Source of the DNA: Engraulis encrasicolus
Lineage: Eukaryota; Chordata; Actinopteri; Clupeiformes; Engraulidae
Direction: 5' to 3'
Length of the DNA stretch: 64,000 nt
Assembly: GCF_034702125.1 (NCBI RefSeq)
Contig: NC_085866.1
Location: 13,099,064-13,163,063, forward strand
In this document: one piece after another, positions 24,586 through 34,185 of the stretch
How the letters are laid out: every line of letters begins with the position of its first letter
Position numbering within the stretch: position 1 is the stretch's first letter
Program-made: the position numbers and the translations under genes
The notes under the pieces: generated by a model
Databases searched by the model: none
Seen by the model: the letters and a program-made list of their open reading frames with translations, nothing else
Told to the model about the DNA's origin: nothing

Positions 24586-27175
24586 AAGAGGTTATCATAA
24601 CAATCAGTCACTAGTACATATGGAAGCTTTCTCATCCAACAAGCCTTCTATTGTGCCACCACCAGTGCCATCCAAAGTGACGGAGGAGGGAAAACTTTAT
24701 AGTCGATTGATCAAAATAATTGATCGACCATTTGCATTGCATCAAACCGTACTGGAGGAGATGGTGCTTTGTGGCAAATGGCAGCTTACTAATGCTATCT
24801 GTCCACTTCAGCAGCCAGCCAAATGCATGCCCAGAGAAAAATAAATCTGTCTGGAACACTTTGAGGCTCTGTGCTCGGCACACAAATGGACAACTTACAA
24901 AAACAGCCTCAGGCAAATCGGTCTCCCACATAAGGGCAGAAAGAAACACCAAACCATCTCTTACCCTTCACAATACTGCATCTTACATGAAGACAAAAAA
25001 CGTCTTCAAGGAATTTGTGATGAACAAAACTACTATTGCCTTTGGACAGCTTCTTTGATTACTGAGTAAATAACCTCAATACTTGTGCAAGTAGCCTTGC
25101 AACATCTGCTTTTCTTAACATAAACTGACATCTTAAAGGTGACATGACGGCTCTTACGATCACTGCACTTCATCTTTCGTGTAGGACACCATATTTCCAT
25201 GAAATAAAATAAACGATTTGTTGCCATTTGTGTCTGAATTGCCCCAGTCCCATAAAGCCATCTAATCTCACACCCAATCAGGTAAGGTCACGTCACTCAG
25301 GAAGCATATTGATCTGGTGCCATTGACTAAGCTGCAAATGCTGCCTGCCAATGGCTGCATGGCTGCCTGTGTGAGTCCATTTTCTCTTGGCTTGAAATTA
25401 AATTGCCTTTAAGCAAAACATCATTCCAAGGTGACATCCTTTTTTTTCTTGCTAAAATGGTGTTCTTGTTCAGCTGTACCAAACAGATTGAACAACAGTT
25501 TTCACAGTTTTCTAGAGGAACTTCCATAATTCCAGTCTGATATCACGTCTTAAATAAGAGTTAAATCAGTATAGCTTGAATAAATAAGATATTCTAATCC
25601 TTCCATTCAATCATGCAGTCATTCATTTCATTCACACATTCCATGCATTCATTCCTGTGATGTTTTTTTCATTCATTCATTCATTCATTCATTCATTCAT
25701 TCATTCATTCATTCATTCATTCATTCATTCATTCATTCATTCAATCCACCATTCCGTGAATTAGAACAAATCTTCACAGACGTAATAGTGGCCTGAGGCA
25801 TTATCATTCATTACACCATCTGTAATCCAGAAGTCAAGAGGGACAAGTAGAAAATATATTTTTCCTAACGTTTGCAGCATATTTACTTCAGAGCACATGT
25901 GCACAGTCATGCACTGTTTATTTTATCACCTTAATAAATAAAAAACTCAAGCACAGCACCATACTGTGATGAATTTGCATGGTGTTTGTTTGGTGGTAGT
26001 TAGCTTTAAATTTCCAAATGAATGTGCAACATGACATTAATGAATGGCCTATGTATACTATACATAAGCATAATAATGCCTAAACTTGCCTGTGTCAGGT
26101 CCAGCTAGACAGCCAGACATGCTAAACCCTTTCCCCTCCAAAGGAACCGGGGGCTTACACAGTCCGCATAACCATATGAGGATCACTTAGGTAGGGTAAT
26201 GGTTCCCTTCTTCGGCTTAATCCAATTACTGGGCTTTTTTCCACATCAAGGTACATGATTAAAAGACAGCATATCACTGTCTGCATTTCCCACACAGGGT
26301 CACCTGATATGTTAATCCATATCTACTGTGTAGGCCATTTATTCCATCATACATAGACATTTTTCTGCAATTGATGAAAACATTTTCAGCTTTTATATTC
26401 TAAGCACTGTGCCCTTGAATATACGTAAGGGGGATCTACGCCCAGCAGGACTGCTATCCCTAAATGAGAGTTTATATATTATTCATATCGCAGAGCATGC
26501 GAGGCCGAATAACACACAAAAGCAGCTGTTTTACTCTCGAAGGCAACAAAACCTGTTGACTACATAAAAGAAAAGACACAATGTAACCGAAAGACAACAT
26601 TTCAATTCAAAACACCACAGCAAAAAAATGTAACACACAACACCAAATCCTATCATGACACTTCTTCAGTATCTTCACAACAACAATACGAAGCAGCAGC
26701 ACAGGCACCAGTAAGTCACGATGCTGGCTGGCAGTTTGCCCACTCACCACTCCTGATTCGGCTCGTCGATGACCAGCACTATCTTGAACTTCTTGGGCGC
26801 CGTGACCGCGGTCTGCTCCACCAGTCCCGCCGAGGCGGCCGTCTGCTTCACCACGTTGGTGATGGAGCTGAAGAACCCGGTGCCCCCGCTGCTGGGCTGG
26901 GACGGCAGCTGAGCCTTGGCCTGAGGCTGAGCTTGGGGCTGAGGCTGCTGGGGTTGCTGGGGCTGAGCCTGCTGAGGCTGGGGCTTGCGCTCCACGGCCG
27001 GAGAGACGCTGGGCGACGGCGCGGCGCCGGGAGACAGGCCCCCGGATCCGGGCGCTGCTTGCTGGCCAGGAGGAGGAGGCTGCGGGGGGTCCGGCTTCTG
27101 GAGGTCGGACAGGTAGCCATTGGGCAGGTTGGAGATGAAGGTGCTGTCGGAGAGGCGGCGGCGCAGGTAGTTCAT
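4156..27175 (-). CDS. syn2: Synapsin II gene, 13 exons, IIa and IIb forms
   Basis: Synapsins coat synaptic vesicles, tether them to each other and to actin, and release them when phosphorylated. Thirteen exons on the minus strand join in phase at GT/AG sites. Domain A is exon 1 (residues 1 to about 28, with the RRRLSDS phosphorylation motif at Ser9). Domain B is a Pro/Gln-rich linker. Domain C, the ATP-grasp-like core, runs from about residue 128 to about 430 over exons 1-10. Two ends are encoded. Reading through exon 11 gives a 492-residue IIb form. Splicing from inside exon 11 to exons 12 and 13 gives a 733-residue IIa form ending in domain E. The IIb tail ([11 protein letters not shown]) and the [10 protein letters not shown] and EHQ-ED segments are synapsin II signatures, separating it from I and III. 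The mammalian IIa form is nearer 580 residues, the excess here being exon 12. I do not assign a teleost paralogue letter. Confidence 0.95.
4480..5137 (-). CDS. syn2: syn2 exon 12: long Pro/Gln-rich IIa domain
   Basis: Acceptor CGTAG ends at 5138. The exon opens [19 protein letters not shown] and runs 218 codons (residues 472-689) of low-complexity Pro, Gln, Ala and Ser, as in the proline-rich domain before domain E of synapsin IIa. Residues encoded near 4690-4790 are a short tandem repeat of the type [12 protein letters not shown]. The frame would stop at 4476-4478, but a strong donor GTAAGA (4479-4474) precedes that stop. It leaves phase 2 (AA), which joins T of exon 13 to make the Asn of the conserved LNKS motif. 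The domain is longer than in mammals. Confidence 0.88.
5138..8441 (-). other. syn2: syn2 IIb 3' UTR and intron 11
   Basis: Just downstream of the IIb stop this should include the IIb 3' UTR, but I see no clear AATAAA on the minus strand. Other contents are a poly-G run of 18 (about 8163-8180), a tetranucleotide array (6950-7072) and a short AACACT-type MITE-like patch near 6552-6655. Nothing else is recognisable. Confidence 0.6.
6950..7072. repeat. Tetranucleotide arrays (AAAT, AAAC, AATG)
   Basis: Three tetranucleotide repeats adjoin: AAAT, then AAAC, then a pure (AATG)n of about 65 bp. In syn2 intron 11. Confidence 0.9.
8442..8567 (-). CDS. syn2: syn2 exon 11: IIb end, with internal donor for IIa
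   Basis: Read through, this exon gives [19 protein letters not shown] followed by [22 protein letters not shown] and a TGA stop at 8444-8442. The 22-residue end is the synapsin IIb tail. For IIa the transcript is inferred to leave at GTTGTC (8509), after CCT CAA G, so only 8510-8567 (58 nt) is used, in phase 1. That matches the acceptor phase of exon 12. The same PPPQG branch point divides IIa from IIb in mammals. Confidence 0.93.
   Translation of the reverse strand, partial: TSPTEVVSDLKKPAKAPPQGCLQYILDCNGVAVGPKAVQAN
9450..9593 (-). CDS. syn2: syn2 exon 10
   Basis: Forty-eight codons: [20 protein letters not shown], then [13 protein letters not shown], which closes domain C, then a Ser/Pro-rich start of the variable C-terminal half. 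Donor GTACAC starts at 9449; phase 0 on both sides. Confidence 0.93.
9838..9905 (-). mobile_element. Truncated tRNA-SINE fragment
   Basis: The stretch AACAGTGCAGATTGACAGGA followed by a GAGTGGGGAGAGAGA motif matches the body of the SINE copies at 17365-17530 and 57312-57497, in the same orientation. The tRNA-related head is missing. Confidence 0.5.
10150..10340 (+). mobile_element. Penelope-like terminal fragment with hammerhead-like fold
   Basis: It contains a CTGATGA...GAAAC core (10171-10194) closed by a perfect 6-bp stem, then an A-rich tract and a GTGTGCGAAC motif. The layout resembles the terminal repeats of Penelope-like retroelements, which are known to carry hammerhead ribozymes. 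The family assignment is inference; no reverse transcriptase is present nearby. Confidence 0.4.
10372..10527 (-). mobile_element. Fish SINE/LINE 3' tail, (TGTAA)n type
   Basis: It begins with ATTACATTACATTACA, then CATCCAAAGTGACCCACAGT and CTCAAGGGCACCTCAGCC. This is the common fish short repeat whose plus-strand 3' end reads GCGTCTGCCAAATG plus (TAATG)n, as seen at 61085-61150. It is reverse oriented here. Confidence 0.6.
10536..10877. mobile_element. hAT MITE rich in GATACC motifs
   Basis: Termini TAGTGTCGCAACG and CGGTATCAGTGCAACACTA are imperfect inverted repeats. The 8-bp flanks CCTACAAC (10528-10535) and CCTACCAC (10878-10885) differ by one base. GATACCGATACC-type motifs fill both ends. 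342 bp, non-coding, in syn2 intron 10. Confidence 0.75.
11584..12661. mobile_element. 1.08-kb foldback element
   Basis: Two arms of about 520-530 bp are near-perfect inverted copies, meeting around 12121 with a loop of about 30 bases. Outer ends CACCGCATTTCACATTATTA and TAATAATGTGGAATGCAGTG mirror each other, flanked by TA on both sides (11582-11583, 12662-12663). It lies in syn2 intron 9 and has no coding capacity. Confidence 0.9.
12961..13063 (-). CDS. syn2: syn2 exon 9
   Basis: A 103-nt exon encoding [20 protein letters not shown], then [14 protein letters not shown]. Acceptor TACAG ends at 13064. The donor reads GTTTGT, a weak match to consensus, but the phase-0 junction to [10 protein letters not shown] of exon 10 is exactly as in other synapsins. 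Confidence 0.92.
13216..13350. repeat. Degenerate ATAGT/ATAGA pentamer array
   Basis: Repeats of ATAGT, ATAGC and ATAGA with a short GTACA interruption, in syn2 intron 8. Confidence 0.85.
13826..13900 (-). CDS. syn2: syn2 exon 8
   Basis: A 75-nt exon, phase 2 in and phase 2 out, encoding [19 protein letters not shown] and then VAMTDR. This is one of the most invariant blocks of the family. Donor GTGAGT starts at 13825. Confidence 0.95.
14004..14146 (-). CDS. syn2: syn2 exon 7
   Basis: This 143-nt exon encodes [18 protein letters not shown] through [15 protein letters not shown] plus two bases of the next Met codon. The [20 protein letters not shown] block is conserved synapsin core. Donor GTAAGT starts at 14003. 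Confidence 0.95.
14214..14297. repeat. (CA)42 array abutting a splice donor
   Basis: An uninterrupted 84-bp CA repeat. On the transcribed minus strand it is (TG)n and begins at about position +5/+6 of syn2 intron 6. It fills just over half of that 155-bp intron. Confidence 0.97.
14302..14364 (-). CDS. syn2: syn2 exon 6
   Basis: Twenty-one codons, [21 protein letters not shown] (residues 276-296). The GHAHSG loop and the preceding Lys286 belong to the ATP-binding region of synapsin domain C. The donor GTAAG at 14301-14297 runs directly into a (TG)n array on the minus strand. Confidence 0.95.
14561..14650 (-). CDS. syn2: syn2 exon 5
   Basis: Exactly 30 codons, from [12 protein letters not shown] to [14 protein letters not shown]. 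The [10 protein letters not shown] wording is typical of synapsin II. Acceptor TGCAG ends at 14651; donor GTAAGA starts at 14560. Confidence 0.95.
15192..15225 (+). other. Hammerhead-like fold relic
   Basis: CTGAAGA (15192-15198), a hairpin CTCCT...AGGAG (15201-15216) and GAAAC (15218-15222) occur in order, as at 10165-10203 and 31410-31440. The outer stem does not pair here. It sits just left of the hairpin at 15232-15404. Confidence 0.3.
15232..15404. repeat. 173-bp near-perfect hairpin
   Basis: CTCAAAGAATAACATGACC is mirrored at the right end (near 15385-15404) with few mismatches, and the inner part TTTGTCCCGCAGGAAATTTG is mirrored exactly. The arms carry ATTCAAG repeats and the TTTATTTGTCC motif seen in fish LINE 3' tails. 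It looks like an inverted duplication of such a tail, in syn2 intron 4. Confidence 0.85.
15498..15654 (-). CDS. syn2: syn2 exon 4
   Basis: This 157-nt exon encodes [16 protein letters not shown] through NLCDKPWA, the most conserved part of domain C. Acceptor is CTGCAG ending at 15655; donor is GTACGT at 15497-15492. It leaves in phase 0 between PWA and FSQ of exon 5. Confidence 0.95.
16157..16248 (-). CDS. syn2: syn2 exon 3
   Basis: This 92-nt exon begins [15 protein letters not shown] and ends TKGIR. It aligns with the AEFSELNLVAHADGT...TKVVR stretch of synapsin II domain C but is clearly more divergent than the neighbouring exons. The donor is a consensus GTGAGT at 16156-16151; the exon ends in phase 2 inside an Arg codon. 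Confidence 0.88.
16409..16466 (-). CDS. syn2: syn2 exon 2
   Basis: This 58-nt exon encodes [19 protein letters not shown], the RGKKI/KVEQ part of synapsin domain C. Acceptor CAG is at 16469-16467, donor GTGAG at 16408. It enters in phase 2, matching exon 1, and leaves in phase 0. Confidence 0.93.
17365..17530 (-). mobile_element. tRNA-derived SINE copy
   Basis: On the minus strand it reads GGCTCAAGTGGTTAGGACAT, then a B-box-like GGTTCCACTCC, then a CACTTTCTGTCACCATCTCA body and an AAGTAAAG tail. It is the same family as 57312-57497, more diverged. Confidence 0.65.
17609..17911. mobile_element. 303-bp foldback MITE with TTAA target site
   Basis: Arms AGTGATACTGTCCCATTTTT and its inverse form a hairpin over nearly the whole length, folding near 17765. 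TTAA flanks both ends (17605-17608, 17912-17915), the target choice of piggyBac-type transposases. Confidence 0.85.
19529..19583. repeat. (CT)n microsatellite
   Basis: Uninterrupted CT repeat of about 55 bp in syn2 intron 1. Confidence 0.97.
22925..23005. repeat. (CT)n microsatellite
   Basis: Uninterrupted TC repeat of 80 bp in syn2 intron 1. Confidence 0.97.
23480..23909. mobile_element. hAT MITE with exact 8-bp duplication
   Basis: Termini TAGTGGTGTGGATCGG and GTTGACACCACTA are flanked by identical AAACTAAC at 23472-23479 and 23910-23917. The interior repeats GATTCGA/GATCGATTC motifs near both ends. 430 bp, no coding frame. Confidence 0.88.
24514..24578. repeat. (TG)n microsatellite
   Basis: About 65 bp of TG repeat in syn2 intron 1. 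A short (GA)n lies 150 bp to the left (24343-24368). Confidence 0.95.
25670..25742. repeat. (CATT)n microsatellite
   Basis: Pure CATT tetranucleotide repeat of about 72 bp. Confidence 0.97.
26748..27175 (-). CDS. syn2: syn2 exon 1: domains A, B and start of C
   Basis: The start ATG is at 27175-27173 and opens [20 protein letters not shown], the synapsin domain A with the PKA/CaMK site Ser9. A Pro/Gln-rich stretch follows (residues about 29-95), then [21 protein letters not shown] and the first domain C strand [15 protein letters not shown]. The donor is GTGAGT at 26747-26742, and the last codon is split after two bases (phase 2). The exon is much more GC-rich than its surroundings. Confidence 0.95.
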
Positions 27176-27850
27176 GGCTGCTGCTGCTGTGGCAGTGCTG
27201 TCACCAGGACGGAGGACAGCAGACGAGAAGCGAAGAGAGGGGCGAGCACGAGGAGGATGAGGGAGGAGGGAGAAGGAGAGATGGAGGATGCTAGCAGGTT
27301 GCTGCTGCGTCCAGAGCTGAAGAGGCAGGAAGGAGCCAAGGCGGTCGTGAGAGGTAGCGCTTGGAGTAGTGAAAAAAATTGGTGAGCGGAGAGGATCGCC
27401 TCCCTGCAGGCTGCAGCTGTTTCAGGGCTGTGTGCGTGAGTGTGTGTGTAGGCTACCGTATGTGTGTGTGAGTGTGTGTGTGTATGAGAGGGGAGGTGGG
27501 GGGGTTTCTATACCCAATGCAAAAAGGGTTTCCTCCCAGATCCACCGTGCTACGCGAGATGCTCGACGCTTGTGAGCTTTCCCCCTGCCTGCGTGAGTGA
27601 CGCTGGTCACACCCCCAGCCAATCACCAGCCCCTGCTCGTCCGCACGCCTGAAAGAGATGCTCGTTTGCTTGCACACTCGGCTCACTCGCCCACTCCCCT
27701 TCCCTTCTTTCCTCTCCTCTCCGCTTCACTCACCAGCACACTCACGTTCACTCTGCCTTCCCCTCCCCCACTCTCTGCTGCCTCGCAAAACGTCACGTCT
27801 TCCTTGCAGAGAGGGGAGGAGGAAAACACACACACATCACACACTCACAC
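27176..27850 (-). promoter_or_regulatory. syn2: syn2 5' UTR and probable promoter region
   Basis: GC-richer and CpG-containing sequence directly upstream of the syn2 start codon, then purine/pyrimidine-biased tracts. An ACGTCACGTC motif near 27788 resembles a CRE. I looked for the REST/NRSE element known from mammalian synapsin I and saw no convincing match. The transcription start cannot be placed. Confidence 0.4.
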
Positions 27851-28190
27851 AGAATAATACAGGGGTTGCTTCTGGGATACTGTGTGTGTGTGTATGTGTG
27901 TGGGCAAATTAAAATGGAGGTTACCTTTCTCAGCTGTCAGCTCTGTGTGTTTGTCTGGTCCACATATGGCCCTGGTGTCCGTGCTGTATGTCTTGTGAAG
28001 CGCTCTGCGAGGACCAAAAGAAAATGGCCGGGTGAGATTACTAGTTGTCTGGGTAAAAGGAGAGACAAGCACCGGCACATCTCTCCTGGGACTTGAGTGA
28101 GCAACTGTTAACCCCCTCCTTGACAGACACTGATTCATACCGCCATCCTTCCAGTAAACAGCATCCTGTGTTTGTGTTTGTATGTGTGTG

Positions 28191-28364
28191 CAGGGCCGCT
28201 GACAGCTTTTGCTGGGCCCAGGACAAAATCATCTGAAAGGGCCCCCTACCCGATACATACAATGTAATGGGGACCTGATTCTGGGGGGCCAATGTCCCTA
28301 AGCCCGGGACAACATACCCCTTTGTCCCGTCCCCCTGTGTCCCCCCACCCTGTCGACGGGCCTG
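28191..28364. mobile_element. hAT-like MITE, CAGGGCC ends
   Basis: Starts CAGGGCCGCTGACAGC and ends CTGTCGACGGGCCTG. Both sides are TGTGTGTG, consistent with an 8-bp duplication in a TG repeat. A related, inverted copy lies at 55729-55866 and shares the GCTGGGCCCAGGACAAA segment. Confidence 0.65.
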
Positions 28365-29190
28365 TGTGTGTGTAACAGAATGGAAGAGATAAAGACAGGA
28401 ACAGAGAGAGAGAGAGAGAGAAAGAGGGAGAGAGAGAGAGACATATCCACGGGGTGGAGGGTTTATGATCGGCTGACTGACTGCATGACTCGTTTTGCCC
28501 CTAACCCACTCATATAGAAAAAAAATATATCTTCTCAGCCTGACATTATATAACTTCAGAAATTCATATTCAACTCAGGTTGCTGCTGTTATACATGGTT
28601 ATGTTGTATTAATAAATGTGCTCATTTTCACATTTCTCATGGTTTTTGCTATGTGAGAATGCGAAGGTCTATCTGTGCACTGTTGCAGTTGATCATAAAA
28701 GCTGATGAAACAGTTATTGAGGTGCCTGAAAATATATACTGTCATACTTGTGTTCCTCATGTTTTAAAAGTTTAACATCCCAAATTAGCAGGACAATAAT
28801 GGCGCATTTAAGCAATGGCTTACTCACAAAAGTGATTAATTAACTTGAAAATGTACTTGAAGCCTAGGAATTCCCATGTTGCCCTGCGGTTTGAGTAAAA
28901 AGGTGCGTTTGAGACCAACATGTTGATCGATGTTGCACAGCGCTTTCCTGGAGGCTAGACATCCTGACTCGGAAATGTAAGTACCAATGTGTATCATAGT
29001 GATGATGGTTGACATCGGCTCTCTGACTTCCATGGCTGGGTCTCTGACCCAAAACTAGACAGCCGGCTCAGGGGCTTCTCAGGCTGGGTATTGTAAAAAA
29101 TTTTAAAAGGCTCGATGCTTTGGGAATCCCTGACTGACATTTCTATATACGTTTTTCTACAGAGATGACAACGCACCTCCAGCGAATCCT
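28365..29190. other. Intergenic stretch without recognised feature
   Basis: A short (GA)n at 28405-28440 is present. The rest is unremarkable AT-rich DNA up to the piggyBac relic. Confidence 0.5.
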
Positions 29191-29840
29191 TCCACAAGAA
29201 TCCATCTTTAGACCAACTCGTACACCTGGTCCTCAAGTCATTACCAGGGCAAATTATAGCATCTTGGATCTCTTCCTCCTTTTTATCTCCGAGGCACCGA
29301 GGTATTGTCCTCAATAAAACCTATACATTTGGGAGACGGAGGCATGGGCTGGATTGGGAAGAACTGACCATGGCAGACATACCCATCACTGATTATTTAT
29401 ATGGGCCTTGTTCATGCACCAGCTCTTACAGGTCAAAATTCTATAACTTCCCTTGACCCATCTCAACCATGTCTGGCCATAAATTGAGACGAATTTCCAC
29501 CAATCTTCACCATTCTGACCCTGCCAAGATCATGACAACCAAAAAGGGCAGCCCTTGGTAAGACCGGCTTCATAAGATAAAGCCCATATACTGCAATATC
29601 CCGCAGAATTGCATGGCCAACTTCCAGCCTGGCCAGAACATTGCCATAGACAAACGCATGGTCACCTCGCGGGCCAGAATAGGAATCTGCCAATATATGA
29701 AAGATAAGCCTGTAAAATCGGGGTATAAGCTGTTTGAGCTGGCCGACTCCCAGTCTGGCTACACCTGGGACTTCATGGTGAAAAGCCAAGACTTCATGAG
29801 GGGAAAAGCCAAGCAAGATGGAAAAAGGCCTGAGTCATGA

Positions 29841-30844
<1,004 letters not shown>

Positions 30845-31334
30845 GTCATGATGTTGTTATGAAGCTAGTGTCCTCTCTAGTTTTGGGTAGAGGGAACAAG
30901 CTCTCAGTGGACAATTTTTATACAAGCCCAATGCTGTTCCGGCAACTGCTTGCTGAGAAGATGTGGCCTGTGGTACCATTCGCGAGCAGAGGATTGGTTT
31001 TCCCAACCACCGCCTCGGTGCCATCAGCACCCGCCACCCAAGCGGTAGCATCCGTTGGATATGGGAGGGGCGACTGGTGTTTGGACAATGGAAGGGACAC
31101 CCGTACGGTTCAAATGTGTTCCATCATTCACCAAGGCCACAGCATTGGCAACACCATACAGAACAGCGGACGGTGAGGATAGATGGCTTCAGCATTGCTA
31201 CCAGTCAGGTCAAGAGCAATGCAAATACTTTCTGAGTTCCCGCATTTGTTGGGAAGCAAACAATCATTAGCAAACCAAGGAAGACCATTTGGGAAATGCC
31301 GTTTGGGAAATGTTGATTGTTATGCTCTTGGTCA

Positions 31335-31510
31335 ATTTTAGAAGTAGGGTGCGCACATCCACAAGTAATTGTCCAGGCGCCAGACAAAAGGTAGTACATG
31401 TAGGTAGGCCTGAGGAAGATCCCTCTGTTGGATCGAAACGTTGCCGTATGTTAAAATGAAATCAAGTATTTTTGGAGTTAATACACAGTGTGCAGACCAC
31501 TTCATCACAC
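31335..31510 (+). mobile_element. 176-bp insert with hammerhead-like fold
   Basis: A 14-bp direct duplication TATGCTCTTGGTCA flanks it (31321-31334 and 31511-31524). The related sequence at 49.1 kb lacks the insert and has one copy of the 14-mer, so this is a real insertion. Inside are CTGAGGA (31410-31416), a 5-bp hairpin GATCC...GGATC and GAAAC (31435-31439). This resembles 10165-10203 and suggests a Penelope-like terminal fragment. Confidence 0.7.
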
Positions 31511-32170
31511 TATGCTCTTGGTCAGACCAAGTCTCGAAGAGATTTGAAAGTAGATGACAATCAGGCTAGGAAAACGTGCCCGTCCCTCCAGTCGTGCAGA
31601 AATGTGACAAGAACATGGGCGGCGTGGACCTGTCAGATGCCCCGATAGGCTACTACTCAATTTTGCACAAGACGAGGAGATGGTACCGATCTTTCTTCTA
31701 CCATTTCATTGACATCGCCATCGTCAACATATTAATTCCCCACAAAGAAGTGATGAAATCCAGGGGAGTAAAGCCCTTGTCTCAGAAGGCCTTCAGGGAG
31801 AACCTGGTCCTACAGCTCCGTGAAGCTGGGCAGGGTGAAATTGTCCATCCTCCACAGGCAGCACCAGCACCAGCACCAGCACCTGATGCGCTACACGTAC
31901 ATATGCCTTCCCACTTCGGGATAGATGGAACAGAGGGATGGCAACAGTGTGTGCAGTGAATGCAGAAGACACCACTATTCTGGTGCAATGTCTGCAATGT
32001 CCCCTTGAGTCTTGTGCCCACAAGGAACTGCTACAAGTATTGGCATATAAAAGGCCGGGTAAACACTTTCTGACACCTCAGGACTACCAAGAGGAAGAGG
32101 GGCTCTGATTCCTCAAAGGCCATCCACTTTGAGACACCTCCAGGCCGGATAAACGTTTGCTCGCAGTTTT

Positions 32171-32710
32171 GGTGAAACGGAACCAAGTTCCACTGTTATA
32201 AAACTCTTTGAAATTAATAATTCCTTTAACAAGTTTTCATTTTAAAATCATGTTTGAAATCTGAACATCAAGAGCACAAACTTTGATAGTGTCCATTAGA
32301 AGGCCCTATAACGTTTGATATGAAAATACTGATTGCACAAATACAGACTGGTTTGGTTTGTATCAAATAAAGGGAAAAAAGCCATTCGACATTGCATGAA
32401 ATACACATAAATACAAATACGTATTTCCAAACCCGATGGAAGTATTTAGAACTACAAATGTCCAGAGTGCAGACCTCCTTCAAGGAAGCTGTTTGATAGA
32501 ACATTTGACTATGTTATTACACCCTATTTTTATACCTCCTTGGCGGAGGTAACAATGTATTGAGACATTTTATAATACAAACCCTTAGGCCTATTTGTCA
32601 CTGACCCAAAGACAACTTAAATACACACACTACAGTAAATGTGTCATGATGTAAACAAAGAATCGTCTATGAGAGTAAGATACTTCAAGCTCGTACTTTT
32701 ACAGGATCCA
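32171..32710. other. Intergenic stretch without recognised feature
   Basis: AT-rich sequence after the piggyBac relic. I see no exon or repeat boundary. Confidence 0.5.
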
Positions 32711-32906
32711 TGTGACGTCAGGTGAACACCCCTTTAGGAGACCTTGGGTTAGGAGACCTTTGGAGACTTTACTGAGAGTAAATGGAGTTCCCTTTCTGCT
32801 ATGGCCGCAGCGCACGTTTTATGCAAACCAAACGCCACAGAAAGAGAAGAAGAAGAAGGATGGGACAACGCCCCCTTAGGAGACTGAATTTGGACACACT
32901 CCTTTG
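32711..32906. repeat. Dispersed module, copy 1 (interrupted)
   Basis: Contains CCCTTTAGGAGACCTTGGGT, GCAGCGCACGTTTTATGCAA, a GAAGAAGAAG run and CAACGCCCCCTTAGGAGAC. It matches 34186-34392 and resumes after the MITE at 33363-33385. Confidence 0.8.
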
Positions 32907-33362
32907 CAGGGCTGTAGTCAAGTCCACCTTTGTAGAGTCCAAGACAAGTCCAAGACCAGAATAGTCAAGTCCGCGACAAGTCAGAGTCCAAAGAGGTTTG
33001 AGTCCGAGACAAGACCGAGTCCATAAGGATTCGAGTCCAAGTCCGAGTCCAAGTCACATGTCGGTCAGTGTTAAACAATGAAAAGGATGAATATCAATAA
33101 AGCGGATGTTTGAAGGTAACCCATATGCCATGGATGTGAAGACAAACTTGTGTGTTGTTGCATTTCAAGCTCCACTCTTGAATTTATGGTTGTCAATGTT
33201 CTAAACAAAATAAAGACAGACCCGATCGAGTCCAAAAGCTTAATTTGGCAAGACCAGTGTCCGAGTCCAAGACAAGTCCGAGTCCAATTGATAGCGAGTC
33301 CAAGACAAGTCCAAGTCCATAAAAAAACGGACTTGAGTCCGGACTCGAGTACTACAGCCCTG
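32907..33362. mobile_element. hAT MITE built of GAGTCC/AAGTCC repeats
   Basis: CAGGGCTGTAGT and ACTACAGCCCTG are inverted termini, flanked by exact CTCCTTTG at 32899-32906 and 33363-33370. The body is dominated by GAGTCCAAGACAAGTCC-type iterations, so most of the element is simple internal repetition. 456 bp. Confidence 0.88.
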
Positions 33363-34185
33363 CTCCTTTGCAATGAGTGGGCCAAGTTTGACTTATACGA
33401 TTTTTGATATAAATACAGGGTTCTTTCCAATATACTAACTACCGTCCTACTAGGCCTGTGCTTGTGACCTCGCGCTTCGATGACACCCCACCTCCATGGA
33501 GAAAACAATTAAGCTTCCCTGCTGTGAGCCTTGTAGCAACCAAATGTGAGGTAGGCTACAATGATATTATAGAAGGGACAGTCATGCGACACACACAGCG
33601 CGACACATCGGGTAGCTGTGGTGCTGCAAAGCATTCCTGATGTTGGAAATGAATGCAAATGCATGCAAATACTCGGGCGGATATCCGGAGACTCACATCC
33701 GGTAGCCTACTCACATTGGGTTGCTACAAGCCTAACCAACATTTTTATGGGACTTTTCCCCTTTCAACATACCAATTGCAAATGAGAAAATTACCTTTTG
33801 CGAGATATTGAATTAAAATGCTGTCAATGGCGTCTGTCTGGTGGTGATCACATGAGGTCACAAGCACAAGGGAGGATGGGAGTTAGGATAATGCAGAGAG
33901 CCCATGGGTTATGGGGGAAATGGGAGGTAGCCTAGGTCTGATTTAAAGGAGAATTTCAACCAACAATTTCAGCATGCAGTTGTTTTGCTCACTCTACCTG
34001 AAGATGCACCTTTTTTGTTGTTGTTGTTCAACCCTTTTAGCGATCCTGGGCGACTAGCCCTAGCCTATAGGGGGTAGCTTATGGGTTTTATTGTTGCATT
34101 GTATTAATTAGACAATTAGGCCTATAGCAAAGAAAGTGGATGTAACCAAGAAGCGTCATTTTGTTTCCTTTCCGGTGTCCACTTT

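Larger units (their letters stand above)
16467..26747 (-). other. syn2: syn2 intron 1 (about 10.3 kb)
   Basis: No further exon is recognisable here. It holds a SINE copy (17365-17530), a TTAA-flanked foldback (17609-17911), a hAT MITE (23480-23909) and four large microsatellites. About 16600-17060 is a GC-richer patch of unknown origin. I see nothing identifiable in 17920-19525, 19590-22920, 23010-23470, 23920-24510, 24580-25665 or 25745-26740. Confidence 0.7.

Noticed and set aside
24632..24952. Minus-strand 106-residue open frame in syn2 intron 1
   Set aside because: No recognisable domain, no splice context and a composition like the surrounding intron.
27183..27215. A REST/NRSE element in the syn2 promoter
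   Set aside because: The GCAGTGCTGTCACCAGGACG stretch does not fit the NRSE consensus in either half.
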